From a bacterium (lineage in GTDB: Bacteria; Bacteroidota; Ignavibacteria; Kapaibacteriales; Kapaibacteriaceae), in assembly GCA_020050895.1 (NCBI GenBank), contig JAGVJW010000300.1, positions 1 to 6,705 on the forward strand: a stretch of DNA of 6,705 bases. Direction: 5' to 3'. Positions 6,704-6,705 of the stretch are shown one piece after another (within the stretch, counting starts at the first letter, position 1; each line of letters begins with the position of its first letter). A program made the position numbers and the translations under genes. Below the pieces are notes generated by a model, which was given only the letters and a program-made list of their open reading frames with translations, was not told the origin of the DNA and did no database searches.

Positions 6704-6705
6704 GG

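Noticed and set aside
1..6705. CRISPR array, tRNA/rRNA genes, insertion sequences or phage genes
   Set aside because: No spaced direct repeats, no tRNA-like or rRNA-like conserved segments and no transposase or integrase motifs were seen in the reading. Almost all bases are explained by five genes.

Overview
The window most likely comes from a chromosome of the Bacteroidota/Chlorobiota/Ignavibacteriota/Kapabacteria group (FCB group). The strongest clue is the last gene. It encodes a secreted protein ending in a type IX secretion (T9SS) type A sorting domain, and that system is essentially confined to this group. Weak or absent Shine-Dalgarno sequences and one promoter-like TAnnTTTG box fit the same assignment. 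By eye the base composition is moderate and even across the window. No phage, transposon, CRISPR or RNA gene is visible, so this reads as ordinary chromosomal housekeeping sequence. A narrower placement (for example Kapabacteria) is only a guess.

Layout, left to right. (1) Positions 1-564, minus strand: the first 188 codons of a GltD-like iron-sulfur/FAD oxidoreductase, cut off by the left edge of the window. (2) Positions 565-638: a short divergent promoter region containing a perfect 8-bp inverted repeat. (3) Positions 639-3233, plus strand: a complete P2A-type (calcium-type) P-type ATPase with all catalytic motifs. (4) Positions 3226-4455, minus strand: a eukaryotic-type NADP-dependent isocitrate dehydrogenase whose stop region overlaps the end of the ATPase gene by 8 bp, tail to tail. 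(5) Positions 4511-5692, minus strand: a BaiN/YhiN (HI0933-like) flavoprotein directly upstream of the isocitrate dehydrogenase gene and on the same strand. (6) Positions 5693-5848: a divergent intergenic stretch with a small stem-loop. (7) Positions 5849-6703, plus strand: a secreted GEVED-domain protein with a T9SS sorting domain.

Functionally the genes are a mixture: redox enzymes and NADPH supply (oxidoreductase, isocitrate dehydrogenase, flavoprotein), one ion pump, and one exported protein. The only plausible co-transcribed pair is flavoprotein then isocitrate dehydrogenase (55 bp apart), and even there a promoter-like box lies in the gap. I see no evidence of a new multi-gene system. 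The points most worth a second look are the compact T9SS cargo, the uncertain start of the flavoprotein, and the inverted repeats in the two divergent intergenic regions.
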